Assembly (NCBI GenBank): GCA_964489125.1
Contig: CAZAXY010000002.1
Location: forward strand, 21,896-85,895
Direction: 5' to 3'
Source of the DNA: GYS-P2D sp964489125
Lineage (GTDB): Bacteria; Bacteroidota; Bacteroidia; Chitinophagales; Saprospiraceae
Length of the DNA: 64,000 bases
In this document: in pieces, positions 56,401 through 63,780 of the stretch
How the letters are laid out: every line of letters starts with the position of its first letter
How positions within the stretch are numbered: the first letter of the stretch is position 1
Program-made: the position numbers and the translations under genes
Notes under the pieces: model-generated
What the model saw: only the letters and a program-made list of their open reading frames with translations
What the model was told of the DNA's origin: nothing
The model's database searches: none

Positions 56401-57988
56401 CATCTATGATAAATTGCACATGTCCATCCTCATCATTGAAGGACACAGTAACGCATAAAGTGGCATCAATTATATCGTCAGTATCACGCTGATATGATAA
56501 GAATAGGTCATCGCTATTGCCCGATATATTGTTAGTGAATATTCCATCCGCTCTGCCATCTGCCCTAGCCGCTTGTGGGACACCTATAGATCCGGTAAGC
56601 TCTCCTGCAATATCGACAAAATCAAAATCACACATGCAAACGGGGGAATTCACCACACCATTCTGATCAATACATTCGTCGGTATCATCAAGATCGCCAT
56701 CTGCTATGCTGATCTCATCTAAATCACAATCGTTAGATGCAAGTGCCACAAAACCATCAGGTTCATTTCCATCGATCGTGCCATCCGCAGTACATGGATC
56801 TTCTGGGGCGAGATCTTCTCCATTTGCAATGCCATCATTATCGCAATCTTGGCTGGGATCTGCTGGATCACAGGTGCAATAGAAGATTTCGGAGCCATCA
56901 ACTCTGATATTCCCATTGCCCGTATCTTGGATTTCTATCTCTTGTAATCCTTTACCCTCTACAGGCACACATATAGTCTGTGGGACTCTACCAGTCAATC
57001 CAGTTGGATTTACTACTTCAATTTCCTCATTATTATATGTGAATGATATGGCCCCTCTCCTATTATTAAAGCCGACAACCACACACATCTCTCCAAACAC
57101 TTCATCTGGTCCCAAGTCAAATCCTAACGTTAACACATCATTACCAGAGATATTGTTGGTGAAATCATTATCTGGGAGACCATCGGCATCAGAACCACCT
57201 CTAACACCTATATCAGAGATATATACGCCTGTTGTAGAATTGATTTCTCCAGGACAATTGCATGCCAAGCTATTAACAGGGCCGCTATCTGTAATGCACT
57301 CATCAAAATCATCTATATCGCCATCCCCAATACTTATTTCATCAAAATCACAGTCATTACTACCTAAGGCTACCCATCCAGTTGGCTCATCTCCATCCAG
57401 AGTGCCGTCAGCTGTGCAGGGATTGTTAGGTTCTACATCCTGCCCATTACTGATACCGTCACCATCGCAATCCTCAGCTGGATCATTATCGTCACATGAA
57501 CAATAAGATAGTATGGAGCCATCAAAGCGCATATTGCCTTGTCCCGTAAACTGATGCTTCACCTGAACACGTAACTCATCAGATATCTTGACTGGTATAC
57601 AGATTTCCTGAGGCGTTCTATCATCATCATTAATAGGGTTTTGGATCATGGTATTTAGCGAGAAGTAGCTCTCGTCAATAATAAACTGCACATGCCCATC
57701 CTCATCATTGAAGGCTACGGCGACACACAATGTGGCATCCAGTACTATGTCAGAATCACTCTGATATGATAAAAATAGATCATCACTATTTCCAGAAATA
57801 TTCCCAGTAAACACTCCATCTGGCGCGCCATCTCCTCGATTGGCATTTGGCACCCCGATACTCCCTGTCAATATACCATGTACATCTATGCTATTGCTGC
57901 ATTGAGCATGAAGCGGATTATTAATTATAGAGATCAGTAATAGAACGGCCGTACCAATTAGGTGGGCGTTGGTTGAAGCATTTTTCAT
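47492..57988 (-). CDS. Giant T9SS-exported multidomain surface protein with nested GLSLVN repeats
   Basis: A 3498-residue protein. Domains in order: signal peptide (1-29); three related modules (about 33-155, 261-368, 454-589) with acidic DxDxDG stretches like thrombospondin-type-3 calcium repeats between them; a subtilase-like domain (about 735-1150) with Asp748 and Ser1100 (FSGTSAAAPHVAG), but Glu789 in place of the usual His; an IPT-like segment; an MBG domain from about 1266; a second MBG domain started at about 1360 and resumed at about 1979, interrupted by about 45 LSLVN units (1468-1963); two more MBG-type domains; a HYR domain (about 2299); three leucine-rich-repeat blocks of plant type (about 2373-2745, 2766-3090, 3111-3300), each opened by a DSLALI...NGPDW module; and a T9SS type A sorting tail (KVFPNPASEQF, about 3420 to the end). 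It is probably a cell-surface or secreted adhesin or protease-like protein. Its own promoter is predicted at 58111-58141. Confidence 0.9.
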   Translation of the reverse strand: MKNASTNAHLIGTAVLLLISIINNPLHAQCSNSIDVHGILTGSIGVPNANRGDGAPDGVFTGNISGNSDDLFLSYQSDSDIVLDATLCVAVAFNDEDGHVQFIIDESYFSLNTMIQNPINDDDRTPQEICIPVKISDELRVQVKHQFTGQGNMRFDGSILSYCSCDDNDPAEDCDGDGISNGQDVEPNNPCTADGTLDGDEPTGWVALGSNDCDFDEISIGDGDIDDFDECITDSGPVNSLACNCPGEINSTTGVYISDIGVRGGSDADGLPDNDFTNNISGNDVLTLGFDLGPDEVFGEMCVVVGFNNRRGAISFTYNNEEIEVVNPTGLTGRVPQTICVPVEGKGLQEIEIQDTGNGNIRVDGSEIFYCTCDPADPSQDCDNDGIANGEDLAPEDPCTADGTIDGNEPDGFVALASNDCDLDEISIADGDLDDTDECIDQNGVVNSPVCMCDFDFVDIAGELTGSIGVPQAARADGRADGIFTNNISGNSDDLFLSYQRDTDDIIDATLCVTVSFNDEDGHVQFIIDESYFSLDTLVQNPTNDEDRTPQEICIPVRISSELHVQVKHQFTGQGNMRFDGSYLFYCEAEPQGSIVPDFAEPQIGKTSDILWPALETLADQVADPDTDESEIIQSDFVYQFVNGLVLIEVIAVEGKLDRAAAVLDSLGLTAPIDNGTNDLIISGCIPVQNLAALNDFDDCLQFARPIYRPILDVGLVTSQGDAPQGTEFIKGGYGIQGTGVTIGVISDSYDRNTQDGGQEAIDRSNGDLPADGVSLLNDESIRSGLTDEGRAMLQIVHDVAPGADLFFETGFESAGAFANTITNLSTAGCDIIVDDITYITEPFFTDGMVAQAVNEVVADGRIYVSSAGNYGDNAYEGIFNGTLVPDGTFPNGVVGVPHDFGGGDVFQSITLEPAKYTIALHWDDDYYSLGETADGGASNDLDIYLVDDDGNLLYNTNRNNIGEDPIEIMDFEVTGGTTNVNILITNDTPGTLNPIRFKYIFFRGTGVTFNEFEQGTSTVVGHANAEGAIAVGAVLYLNTPTFGVEPTAASFSSRGGTLIDGVDRQKPDICAPNGVNTTVDLGGVGDFDNDGFPNFSGTSAAAPHVAGAAALIIEGRRKYINQETSPSEFRTLIQETAIDMNVPGYDEVSGFGFLQAQEVLLDIASPIPTLMSYELPEGLDSASIGSNSFEIVINGQFMTDSTVVMFGDQMLETVMIGDSAVSAIIPSFDPTDSTLVTLFNPPITDALIDGGTSNGFAFIDPVRTIITLSIDPQSRLYGEANDSINFSVSGLPAGVGLEEAGLDAITAFTTTEADELTVPGIYVIRFDSIAVSPIANNLYDFRLINGALTIEMMPIVIQPDSLNLVYGETLPEITFNYQFEGTPANPTALESELNTTYAETLVDGIALADGFTLFNALNQALETIEDITLLQAVSLVDSLVLVEDSLLIQELINVGALDDDPSLSEALSLVNGLSLVNGLSLVNGLSLVNQLGGAFEEAAAQVNGLSLVNGLSLVNALENTLEGEELTDALSLVNGLSLVNALSLVNGGSLFDGLSLVNSLALVNSLGVEDITEALGEVNGLSLVNGLSLVNNESLVNGLSLVNGSITETNALSLVNGLSLVNGLSLVNSLSLVNDLDVLDDVSLIDALSLVNGLSLVNDVLLVDALSLVNADVETLSDALSLVNGLSLVNGLSLVNADELVDGLSLVNTSANQQMALDQVEGIRISETTTIEDALEMTLDGEQLSDALSLVNGLSLVNGLSLVNGLSLVNSEALANALSLVNGTTITDGLSLVNGLSLVNGLSLVNSLSLVNALGENNLTNALSLVNGLGVTDGLSIVNSLSIVDGLSLVNANGLISQEAETNGLSLVNADETLVNGLSLVNALSLVNGLSIVDGLSLANSLSLVNGLSLVNGLSLVNGQQAVNSVGVTDGLSLVNGLSLVNGVEVMLSNGLSLVNGLSLVNADESSSDSPIERAVVIVAEQDSVFELNPINVLTGYEAGCHWIIPGSFVSDRYEVTYLPGKVIIDTAQLSVVVNDATVQFGLDVPEFTSQVTGLIPGDSVTITYELVGFDGSVGDYEIVANLEDPNYDVTITNGTLSVVPAFIGITTDNFTISCADDLPQFTSVINNASDTIPLTYVVEDDMGAPFTGLAGTYNIIAEPVDEASYIVQFNIPGVLTVNPTPARFINPPTDTIITVESFGLTNPFTGNIDCGGSAFIFLDIDNGCTGSSIQTQTINPSTGQFSTGSTVNLPATLDSIELVIGFLDVGSHPVRLLLGNSLGVSDTINLTINVEDTTLPIVLTCPVDTVISSGIPYVYNLPTAEDTCGILSIERTSGLASGDIFPIGITTVEHTISDANGNVSICSFDVEVISTCASTDSLALIAFYNATNGPDWNTTWDLSMPYSTWFGVTLNEDGCVETLGLDNNGLSGTLPPEIGDLSELTLFSIFNNDVGGTIPVEMGGLSNMRALNLGSNQFVGDIPDFFDQWNSIETMTFDDNNFVGPIPPSIGAATTLTGFGFAGNNMDGDIPDTIRNLTNLRFIGLSRNQFTGPIPPYFGDLSNLTNIEAGENLFTGPIPANLGDLMQLEILVLRANMLTGSIPNQLGNLTELTLLLLQSNQLTGSIPTSLGNLVSLRELQLGTNMLSGEIPVEFGQLVSLENLLLNDNLLNGTIPEELGNLTLLRTLVLEANNLTGELPQSLSTLSNLNFLRVRNNDLSGCYPAGYEVFCSMSNVGFNNGNPGLFDFDTFCSDPVRYADPTCFSALACAGDSLALIELYNSTNGPDWTITWDLSAPYSTWFGVGTNASGCVTSLSLEGNNLTGTLPEAIGDLSELRLLNVSGNFISGTIPSSIGNLTMSENMNFSSNNFSGVIPDTFANLTNLQTFIVNTNSLTGSIPADLGGLSLLRLLHLDDNNLTGSIPPELGSLSNLEELNVRRNQLTGTIPPELMGLSDVLILDLAFNQLTGPIPVELGGLSTLVSLSLSNNLLSGSIPTSIGQLANLESLQLFNNILSGSIPGEIGDIPDLEQLLISGNLLTGELPQNLANLTNLTFINVGDNQLTGCYPAGFEIFCGITQFFNVGNAGLFDFDTFCADPMNLAGEGCFTAPTCADDSLALVALFNAADGPNWTTTWDIENTPYDTWFGVNVNVNGCVTGLNLLNNNLTGTLPPELGDLTELVVFNVTLNNLTGSLPPELGSWTRVQDFGAGNNNLTGPLPESYGNFGNLRQIVLQNNNLSGELPASWSAFADSPNFNGVFNLRNNNLEGCYPQSYLVFCNNTSNILFDNNDGLIISFLAFCENDGNPPAMPNPSNECDDITTSTFNPEGTSVNYLLPSWFDACVNGGAPTTGELVSGFGNQSTDIFPVGTTTVRWEFYASNGDTLDCTFDVTVIFDIGTSDFSEPLATTRSVETEDQLEKKTSMKVFPNPASEQFSLILTDLESRGQLHIYDITGSLVYKQDVDEYTSLIRLDTEALRYNAGVYVVMLNTGTQVLTKRVVISQ
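52100..53587 (-). repeat. In-frame 18-base repeat array encoding (G/A/S)LSLVN
   Basis: Within the giant gene, 496 codons (residues 1468-1963) contain 45 exact LSLVN pentapeptides, usually spaced 6 residues apart as GLSLVN, ALSLVN or SLSLVN. Short linkers of 2-34 residues break the array, and some carry degenerate copies (LSIVN, LALVN, SLFDG). The codons vary from unit to unit (Leu as TTA, TTG, CTC, CTG, CTT or CTA), so the units are not recent exact duplicates. Degenerate units continue upstream from about residue 1385. The antisense strand also stays open over this array because the period is a multiple of three. Confidence 0.95.
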
Positions 57989-58384
57989 TTTTTGGCAATG
58001 TTTATTATCTGGTAGAATTCATAACCTAAACAGTCATAAAGTCTTCCGACTTAAGAATAAGAAGCAGCTTGTTTCAAACTGAATAGTGGGGAATCTTAGA
58101 GAAAATAAAACAAAAGTAATTCTCTAAAGTAAGCTAAACAATACCTAAAGATGGTGATTTCTATAGAATATAATGACCAGTAGCTTACAATATTCTACCA
58201 CACTACCATAACATACACTACCTAGTATGCGCAAGTAATTAATGTCTAGTTATTCTGTATGACTGAGTTCTATTAACGTCTAATGTCCTAGATAAATAGG
58301 TCGTAAAATAGCCATCTCATTTCAGTAAAAACAGGATATGGCATACGCCAAAGTCCACTATGATTGGCATCTGTAATAAAAAAC
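57989..58384. other. Intergenic region between divergent genes
   Basis: About 400 AT-rich bases between the giant gene and the DUF4349 gene. One good promoter for the giant gene is present at 58111-58141. No gene or strong hairpin was recognised. The right part should hold the promoter of the DUF4349 gene, not identified. Confidence 0.5.
58111..58141 (-). promoter_or_regulatory. Predicted promoter of the giant surface protein gene
   Basis: On the minus strand TTG (complement at 58139-58141) is followed after exactly 20 bases by TACTTTTG (complement at 58111-58118), matching the Bacteroidota TTG-N19-21-TAnnTTTG promoter. The leader to the start at 57988 would be about 115 bases. Confidence 0.55.
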
Positions 58385-59230
58385 ATGATTAGGATAACTT
58401 TCCTTATCACACTTGTAGCTCAACTCAATAGCTGTCATCACATCAACGAAGACATCTCTACTGAGGTAGCATCCTATGCATTGGCGGAAGCCTTCGACTC
58501 AGAATATACATATGAGATTTCACCGCCATTGTCTTCTGCCCCTAGCCAACCACAAAACAACATCCTAAAATATCGAAACAGAATAATTAAACATGGTGCA
58601 ATCCGACTCCAAGTGGAGGATCTACATGTTGCTAAGGATAAGGTTAATAAACTCGTCAATAGAAACCATGCCTACTATGGAAACGAAGAATACCAATCGC
58701 ATTCAGATCAGCTCACCTATACCCTAAAAATAAGGGTGCCTAATACTCAGTTCGATACATTTATTCAAGGAATCGAAAATGGTATTGGTGATATAAAATC
58801 TAAAAGCATTAATATTCAGGATGTAACTGAAGAATATTCTGATAACACCATCAGACTAGAAAACAAGCTCGCCTACTTAAATAAGTACAAAGAAATCCTA
58901 AAAAAAGCTACATCTGTCAAGGGCATAATCGAAGTTCAGGACAAAATCAGATATATCGAAGTAGAGATTGAAAGTAAAAAAGGAAGGCTCAAATATTTAG
59001 ATGATCAGATTAGGTATTCGACATTACAACTCACGCTATACGAAGACATATCCATTGATATTGCAAGCAGTTTAAGGTTTGGCACAAGACTCTTGGCTGC
59101 CATAGATTATGGGATTAGTTTATTTACTGAATTTGTAATTGCAATCGTGAGTTTATGGCCATTACTTGTTGTTTTACTTGTTGTTTTCATATTCCGAAAA
59201 CCAGTTTTATCGAGTTTCACAAAAGCATGA
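58385..59230 (+). CDS. DUF4349 lipoprotein
   Basis: A 281-residue protein. The ATG at 58385 gives a lipoprotein signal with Cys17 (LVAQLNSC), preferred over the TTG at 58364. The DUF4349 domain spans about residues 60-235: IIKHGAIRLQVEDLHVAKDKV, an IRVPNTQFDTFI strand-helix, EEYSDNTIRLENKLAYLNKY, and STLQLTLYED at its end (cited in part). A coiled coil lies in the middle and one transmembrane helix (about 248-270) near the C-terminus, with a short basic tail. Function of the family is unknown. Confidence 0.85.
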   Translation: MIRITFLITLVAQLNSCHHINEDISTEVASYALAEAFDSEYTYEISPPLSSAPSQPQNNILKYRNRIIKHGAIRLQVEDLHVAKDKVNKLVNRNHAYYGNEEYQSHSDQLTYTLKIRVPNTQFDTFIQGIENGIGDIKSKSINIQDVTEEYSDNTIRLENKLAYLNKYKEILKKATSVKGIIEVQDKIRYIEVEIESKKGRLKYLDDQIRYSTLQLTLYEDISIDIASSLRFGTRLLAAIDYGISLFTEFVIAIVSLWPLLVVLLVVFIFRKPVLSSFTKA

Positions 59231-59450
59231 CTAATTAATGTCCAAATCGCCCTAAACTCCAATTATTTCGGGCGCTTTAGGCATTCTGCCACCAACTCAA
59301 TAAAGTAAATTTCAATAGCTGTAAGTAATTTTCTTTTGCTCCCAAAGCAACCAAATCTAAGGTTAATAGCATTATATCAATAACGGGACGAGAATAGAAC
59401 CTAAAATATAAAATCTCTAATCCAATCAGTTAGCATTTTAAAAACAGACT

Positions 59451-59891
59451 ATGAAAAATGTAATAAAATTTTTAGGCTTTGCATTGCTCTTAATTCTAAT
59501 GAGTTGTGCCGATGACGAGCCAACTCCAGTGCCTGCTCCAAATCCAACAACTGCATGCTTGGAAGAACATCCACTAGTTGGGGAGTCTGGAAATTTAAGA
59601 GTAAGTAGTCTCTATGGGATCAGCGGTACTGTGGTAATCCTAAACGATTGTCAAGCAGAAATAAGAGATTTCTTCTACAATGGATTAGGCCCGGCAGTGG
59701 CTATCTACGGAGCGAGAAACGGCGATTTTAATAATGGAATTGGACTTACAAGCCCTATCCAAGGACAACGATTTAATGGAGTAACACTACCACTTAATCT
59801 TCCGGATGATTTAACATTCGATGACATCAATAGTTTCAGTGTTTGGTGTTTTGAGTTTGATGTAGACTTTAGTTCTGTAGTTTTTCTTTAA
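59451..59891 (+). CDS. DM13-domain lipoprotein
   Basis: A 146-residue lipoprotein (lipobox LMSC, Cys19) with a Pro-rich linker and one DM13 domain: SGTVVILNDCQAEIRDFFY, GLGPAVAIYGARNGDF, LPDDLTFDDINSFSVWCFEF (cited in part). The domain's conserved Gly-Pro and the Ser-Val-Trp-Cys with an invariant Cys are present. DM13 is thought to take part in redox or electron-transfer roles at the cell surface in eukaryotes and bacteria; no direct role can be given here. An intrinsic terminator follows. Confidence 0.85.
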   Translation: MKNVIKFLGFALLLILMSCADDEPTPVPAPNPTTACLEEHPLVGESGNLRVSSLYGISGTVVILNDCQAEIRDFFYNGLGPAVAIYGARNGDFNNGIGLTSPIQGQRFNGVTLPLNLPDDLTFDDINSFSVWCFEFDVDFSSVVFL

Positions 59892-59956
59892 TTCGATCTA
59901 ATAGCCTGGACTGTCCTACCTACAGTGTTAAAGGGCTTATTTAGGTATCAATACTT

Positions 59957-59990
59957 GAGGTGCATCCCTTGGTGATGCACTTCTTTTTTA
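59957..59990 (+). terminator. Rho-independent terminator after the DM13 gene
   Basis: A stem of GTGCATC (59960-59966) with GATGCAC (59974-59980), extended by three more pairs outward, has a 7-base loop and is followed by a T-rich run. It begins 66 bases after the stop. Confidence 0.8.
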
Positions 59991-60166
59991 TATCTCCTTT
60001 TTAGAAAGCTTAAGCTATAATATAGACTATACCATCTCTTGAATCTTAAACCTATAATCATCTAGAGCATGCAAATTGCTGTATTCACAACATACAGACC
60101 CAAGCCGTAACAATCAATGAAATCATCGGCATTGCTCAGATACTTTAAAAAGAAAAAAATCGACAT

Positions 60167-60715
60167 ATGAGTAAACTTACTGTACACACAATCGAAAGCG
60201 CCCCTGAGGAAAGTAAAGAATCATTGCAGGGTTCTGTAAAGAGTTTTGGAATGTTACCGAACCTCCATGGAGTATTAGCAGAGTCTCCTAACGTACTAGA
60301 AGCTTACAAGCGATTACATAGCCTATTTACTAGTTCTTCATTTAATAATGATGAGCAAACCGTGATATGGCAAACAATTAATGTGTACAACAACTGTCAC
60401 TATTGTGTTCCAGCTCATACTGCTATTGCTCATATGACTAATGTTGATGCTTCAATTACAGATGCATTGAGAAACAATTCGCAGATCCCTAATGCCAAAC
60501 TGGAGGCATTGCGACAGGCAACATTGAGCCTGTTACAGAACCAAGGCAACATGCCTCAGGCAGATCAGGATGCATTTTATGCTGCAGGATTTAACCAGCA
60601 AAATTTACTTGACATCATTTTAGGCATGGCCCAAAAGACCATAAGCAACTATACAAATCACTTAGCTAAAACACCTGTTGACCAGCCGTTCCAAAAGTTC
60701 GCTTGGCCAACTTAG
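60167..60715 (+). CDS. AhpD-like carboxymuconolactone decarboxylase family protein
   Basis: A 182-residue all-helical cytosolic protein. The redox pair CxxC is Cys77-His-Tyr-Cys80 (YNNCHYCVPAHTAIA), the active site of AhpD-type alkylhydroperoxidases. Upstream FGMLPNLHGVLAESPNVLEA and the downstream helix LLDIILGMAQKTISNYTNHL match the related family with the Glu-Cys-x-x-Cys-x-x-His layout. A role in peroxide reduction is inferred. It is a single gene with its own terminator. Confidence 0.85.
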   Translation: MSKLTVHTIESAPEESKESLQGSVKSFGMLPNLHGVLAESPNVLEAYKRLHSLFTSSSFNNDEQTVIWQTINVYNNCHYCVPAHTAIAHMTNVDASITDALRNNSQIPNAKLEALRQATLSLLQNQGNMPQADQDAFYAAGFNQQNLLDIILGMAQKTISNYTNHLAKTPVDQPFQKFAWPT

Positions 60716-60740
60716 TTAAAGAATAATTCTTATCATAGCA

Positions 60741-60778
60741 AGGGTGATTACAGTATGGAGTAGTCGCCCTTTTTTTTA
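60741..60778 (+). terminator. Rho-independent terminator after the AhpD-like gene
   Basis: Arms 60741-60750 and 60761-60770 pair over 10 positions, including two G-U pairs, with a 10-base loop followed by a run of T. It begins 26 bases after the stop and lies just ahead of the convergent NlpC/P60 gene end. Confidence 0.8.
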
Positions 60779-60802
60779 TCCGTCCAATTCTGACCCACTT
60801 CG

Positions 60803-61603
60803 CTATATAATATCGACTTCTTCGGAGTGTTCTTGACTGATACTAATTGGTCTCTTTATGATCTTCAAGCGATGTGTATACTGCTCTAACTCATTATTAT
60901 AGATACCATAATGATCTATCGGATCCATACGTACCGCACCTGAGGCATGAATTACTTGCCCTCCTTCAAGCATAATTCCGACGTGTATAATTTGATCAGA
61001 GTCTTTTGAAAAGAAAGCTAAATCACCAACTTCAGCTTGTTCAATAAAATCAATTGTCTCCCCTTGTTGCGCTTGCTGCGAAGAATCACGTAATAATCCA
61101 TAACCTAAACACTTGAAGACTACTTGTGTAAATCCTGAACAGTCCACGCCAAATGGCGATCTACCACCCCATAAATATGGCGTATTAAGCCATTTTCGCA
61201 CCAATTTCTCAAGATACACACTGCTCCGATTTAGCTGATGCCTCTGGATAGCTTGCCCACTATAGCGATAGTTGTGTCCTGCAATCTTAGCGGTCATGCC
61301 ATCATAGTAAGGTAGCTCAGCCCCTATGGTGATGTAAGTAGATAGCCCATCACACCAGATTGGCTGAGACATCTCAAGGGCTATTGCTGCGGGCATGTCT
61401 TCTCCTGTCGTACCGACTAATTGCTTGGGATCCATCCAGCCTAAATAATCATCATTGAGGCATCTGATTTTCCACCAATTACTCTTATATCTATCTATGA
61501 CCTCTACTCGCTCGCCAAAAAGCAGTTGTGATACCATCTCAGCAGTATCACTGGGTTTAGACCTAATCGGACATACACTAAGACGGCTTATTGCACATTT
61601 CAC
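60803..61603 (-). CDS. NlpC/P60 (C40) peptidoglycan endopeptidase with SH3 domains
   Basis: A 266-residue protein. The N-terminal half holds two SH3-like segments (ISRLSVCPIRSKPSDTAEMV with LLFGERVEVID, then PYYDGMTAKI). The NlpC/P60 domain starts near residue 135: the nucleophile is Cys155 in GVDCSGFTQVVF, and the His base lies in GDLAFFSKDSDQIIHVGIM near 208 with HASG near 225. The layout matches dipeptidyl-peptidase VI and gamma-D-Glu-DAP endopeptidases, which agrees with the DAP-type MurE in this window. No signal peptide is visible, as is usual for cytosolic muropeptide recyclers. It is transcribed divergently from the PorP gene. Confidence 0.9.
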   Translation of the reverse strand: MKCAISRLSVCPIRSKPSDTAEMVSQLLFGERVEVIDRYKSNWWKIRCLNDDYLGWMDPKQLVGTTGEDMPAAIALEMSQPIWCDGLSTYITIGAELPYYDGMTAKIAGHNYRYSGQAIQRHQLNRSSVYLEKLVRKWLNTPYLWGGRSPFGVDCSGFTQVVFKCLGYGLLRDSSQQAQQGETIDFIEQAEVGDLAFFSKDSDQIIHVGIMLEGGQVIHASGAVRMDPIDHYGIYNNELEQYTHRLKIIKRPISISQEHSEEVDII

Positions 61604-61713
61604 TTATCACTCCCCGTTTAACAGGATCAAATTACAATATTATCTGTGCTCCATACACCTTGATATTGATTTCTTACGTTATGGATTTCGTGCATCTTAC
61701 TATCTTAAGCACT

Positions 61714-62781
61714 ATGCGAGGATTAACAGGAATTCTGGTTGCAATTTTTGGCTTGGTATTTTCATATTCTGCAATTTCGCAGGATAGCCAGTTTAGCCAG
61801 TTTTATGCTAATCCACAGTATCTAAATCCCGCTCTCACAGGCTCACATTCTGGGACATTTAGGGTCAATGCGAACTACCGAGATCAATGGAATGGTGCGC
61901 TAAATACTCCATTTAGCACTATTTCTATTGGTGGAGATGTAAAGTATGATCTTCGAAATCCTGGTAGCTTTAGCAAGGGAAATGACCTTGTGGCAATAGG
62001 GATACAATTCTTCTCTGATCGAGTTGGACTATTAAATTATAATACCACTCAATTATCTCTTTTTGGTGCTTATCATAAGTTGCTTGATAAAGAAACTAAC
62101 CAGTATCTGAGTCTTGGTTTACAATTGGGCATAGCACAGCGAGGCATCAGCATTACGAATCTCGATTTTCAGGACGAGTTTAACGGAGTCAATCAATTCA
62201 GCTTTCCTACTCAAGAAATTCTTCCCGCTAATAGCCATGTCGCTCCAGATGTCTCCATAGGGCTACATTACAGCATCACTCCTCGAAAGAACAATAGTTA
62301 TTATTTTGGAGTGGCTTATCAACATTGGAATCAACCGAATATTTCATTCTTTGATCGCGATCTAAGAACAACACAAGATTTTGAATCTTTTAAACTTGAC
62401 GCACGTTTCACCGCACATGCCAGCGCTTCCTTTCCCATAGGACCTGCCACATCTATAGAACCTAGAGCCATATTTCTCTCTCAGGGTCAATCGCAAAGTG
62501 GAGTCTTCGGGACTAATCTGAGATATGAGCTGGTCGATAGTGATGGATTTAGTACACATCTCGGTTTCTGGATGCGATCCAGTCGAAGCCTTTCCACTTG
62601 GCAGCCAACCGATTTTATTGTTTCTGCGGGGATCGGTAAAAAAGGATTATTGGTAGGTATAAGTTATGATGCCAACCTCAGAAATTTAACTGGTACCACT
62701 CTTGGGACGAACACCATTGAATTGAGTATATCCTATATAGGAAATCACGAAAATGGCAACAAGTTCTGTCCTGAATTTTAA
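61714..62781 (+). CDS. PorP/SprF-family T9SS-associated outer-membrane protein
   Basis: A 355-residue protein. The ATG at 61714 is chosen because a signal peptide (GILVAIFGLVFSYSAISQ) then lies at the start; longer in-frame starts overlap the divergent NlpC/P60 gene. The hallmark SQFYANPQYLNPALTGSHSG at about residue 25 and the terminal ELSISYIGNHENG define the PorP/SprF family, which shuttles or anchors type IX cargo and gliding adhesins at the outer membrane. As there are many paralogues per genome, its specific cargo partner is not known; the giant T9SS protein nearby is not adjacent to it. Confidence 0.92.
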   Translation: MRGLTGILVAIFGLVFSYSAISQDSQFSQFYANPQYLNPALTGSHSGTFRVNANYRDQWNGALNTPFSTISIGGDVKYDLRNPGSFSKGNDLVAIGIQFFSDRVGLLNYNTTQLSLFGAYHKLLDKETNQYLSLGLQLGIAQRGISITNLDFQDEFNGVNQFSFPTQEILPANSHVAPDVSIGLHYSITPRKNNSYYFGVAYQHWNQPNISFFDRDLRTTQDFESFKLDARFTAHASASFPIGPATSIEPRAIFLSQGQSQSGVFGTNLRYELVDSDGFSTHLGFWMRSSRSLSTWQPTDFIVSAGIGKKGLLVGISYDANLRNLTGTTLGTNTIELSISYIGNHENGNKFCPEF

Positions 62782-62981
62782 AATCTATAATTTCAAAGGT
62801 TTTCCTCGCTTCAGGTTAAAAACCTGCGCCTGAGTTATGAATTGCGCCTTACATAAGCGGCACATTTGTCTTTCAATTGACTCAATTTCACTATCTTATG
62901 ACTTCCAAGAGTGCTGGGTAACCTTGCACAAGTGAGGTCAGCATAAGAAACTGTATTTTTTAATCTATTTAAATCGGAATT

Positions 62982-63584
62982 ATGAAAGAACTATTTTCCA
63001 TCTGCGTAGTACTGCTGCTACTCGCATCCTGTTCGAGTGATGAAGCGCTCGTGGTCTCTGAAGACAACCAACAACAGCTCAATGATTTCATGACTCAGTT
63101 TGCAACCGTCTCCAGCATTGACAATGAAGAAATCAGACAAGACTTTACAGATTTTTACGACTTGGCTACAGTAAATAACTGCGACCCAGGAAACTTTGGT
63201 ATAGTTACGCCTACAGAGGTGTCAGACTATGTCAGTGGAATCGGATTTTCCACAGTAAGGTCTTTTCATGACTGGACTGTAGAGTATGGCAAAACCCTTA
63301 GAGAAATTGTTCTAGACAATCCTAATATGAATGAGTTTGAAGTATTAAATCGTGTAACTTTAGACACTTATACTTCTATACACACGGGTGGTTCCAATTG
63401 TGGATTAGAAATGGTCCAAATATTCAATGAAAAAGCCTTTGGACTCGCTAAAACCTTTGGAGTATATGTTCAAGGGTCTGGATTCAGAGAAATTCAAGAG
63501 AACCAGCTCTTCCTATTCGGTGGAGCGTTTAATACATTTATACGCACTCAGGAGATAGAGCAAAATTGTAGCTCTAATTCTTAG
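62982..63584 (+). CDS. Hypothetical lipoprotein
   Basis: A 200-residue protein with a lipoprotein signal peptide ending at Cys17 (LLLLASC), followed by SSDE. The mature part looks mostly helical (QQLNDFMTQFATVSSI, FHDWTVEYGKTLREIV) and contains three other cysteines, one in NNCDPGN, one in GSNCGL and one near the C-terminus. I do not recognise a family. A strong terminator follows. Confidence 0.6.
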   Translation: MKELFSICVVLLLLASCSSDEALVVSEDNQQQLNDFMTQFATVSSIDNEEIRQDFTDFYDLATVNNCDPGNFGIVTPTEVSDYVSGIGFSTVRSFHDWTVEYGKTLREIVLDNPNMNEFEVLNRVTLDTYTSIHTGGSNCGLEMVQIFNEKAFGLAKTFGVYVQGSGFREIQENQLFLFGGAFNTFIRTQEIEQNCSSNS

Positions 63585-63643
63585 GGTCTACATATCCAAA
63601 TATGGCTTCCGTATAAGGACCCATATTTCCGAATAAAACTAGC

Positions 63644-63679
63644 AAAAAAAAACTCGACAATTTGTCGAGTTTTTTTTTA
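63644..63679. terminator. Bidirectional intrinsic terminator
   Basis: ACTCGACAA at 63652-63660 and TTGTCGAGT at 63662-63670 form a near-continuous palindrome flanked by an A-run on the left and a T-run on the right, so it can work on both strands. It lies between the lipoprotein gene and the end of the convergent glycosyltransferase gene. Confidence 0.85.
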
Positions 63680-63780
63680 TCATAGTTCAGATTACTACAC
63701 AATACAGTTGATAACCCTTATCATCAATTACATGGGTCGTGAATCAGGTAGACATTATTGCAGCTAAAGACCTTATATCT

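Noticed and set aside
58364..58384. TTG start for the DUF4349 protein
   Set aside because: The ATG at 58385 places the lipoprotein signal correctly at the N-terminus.
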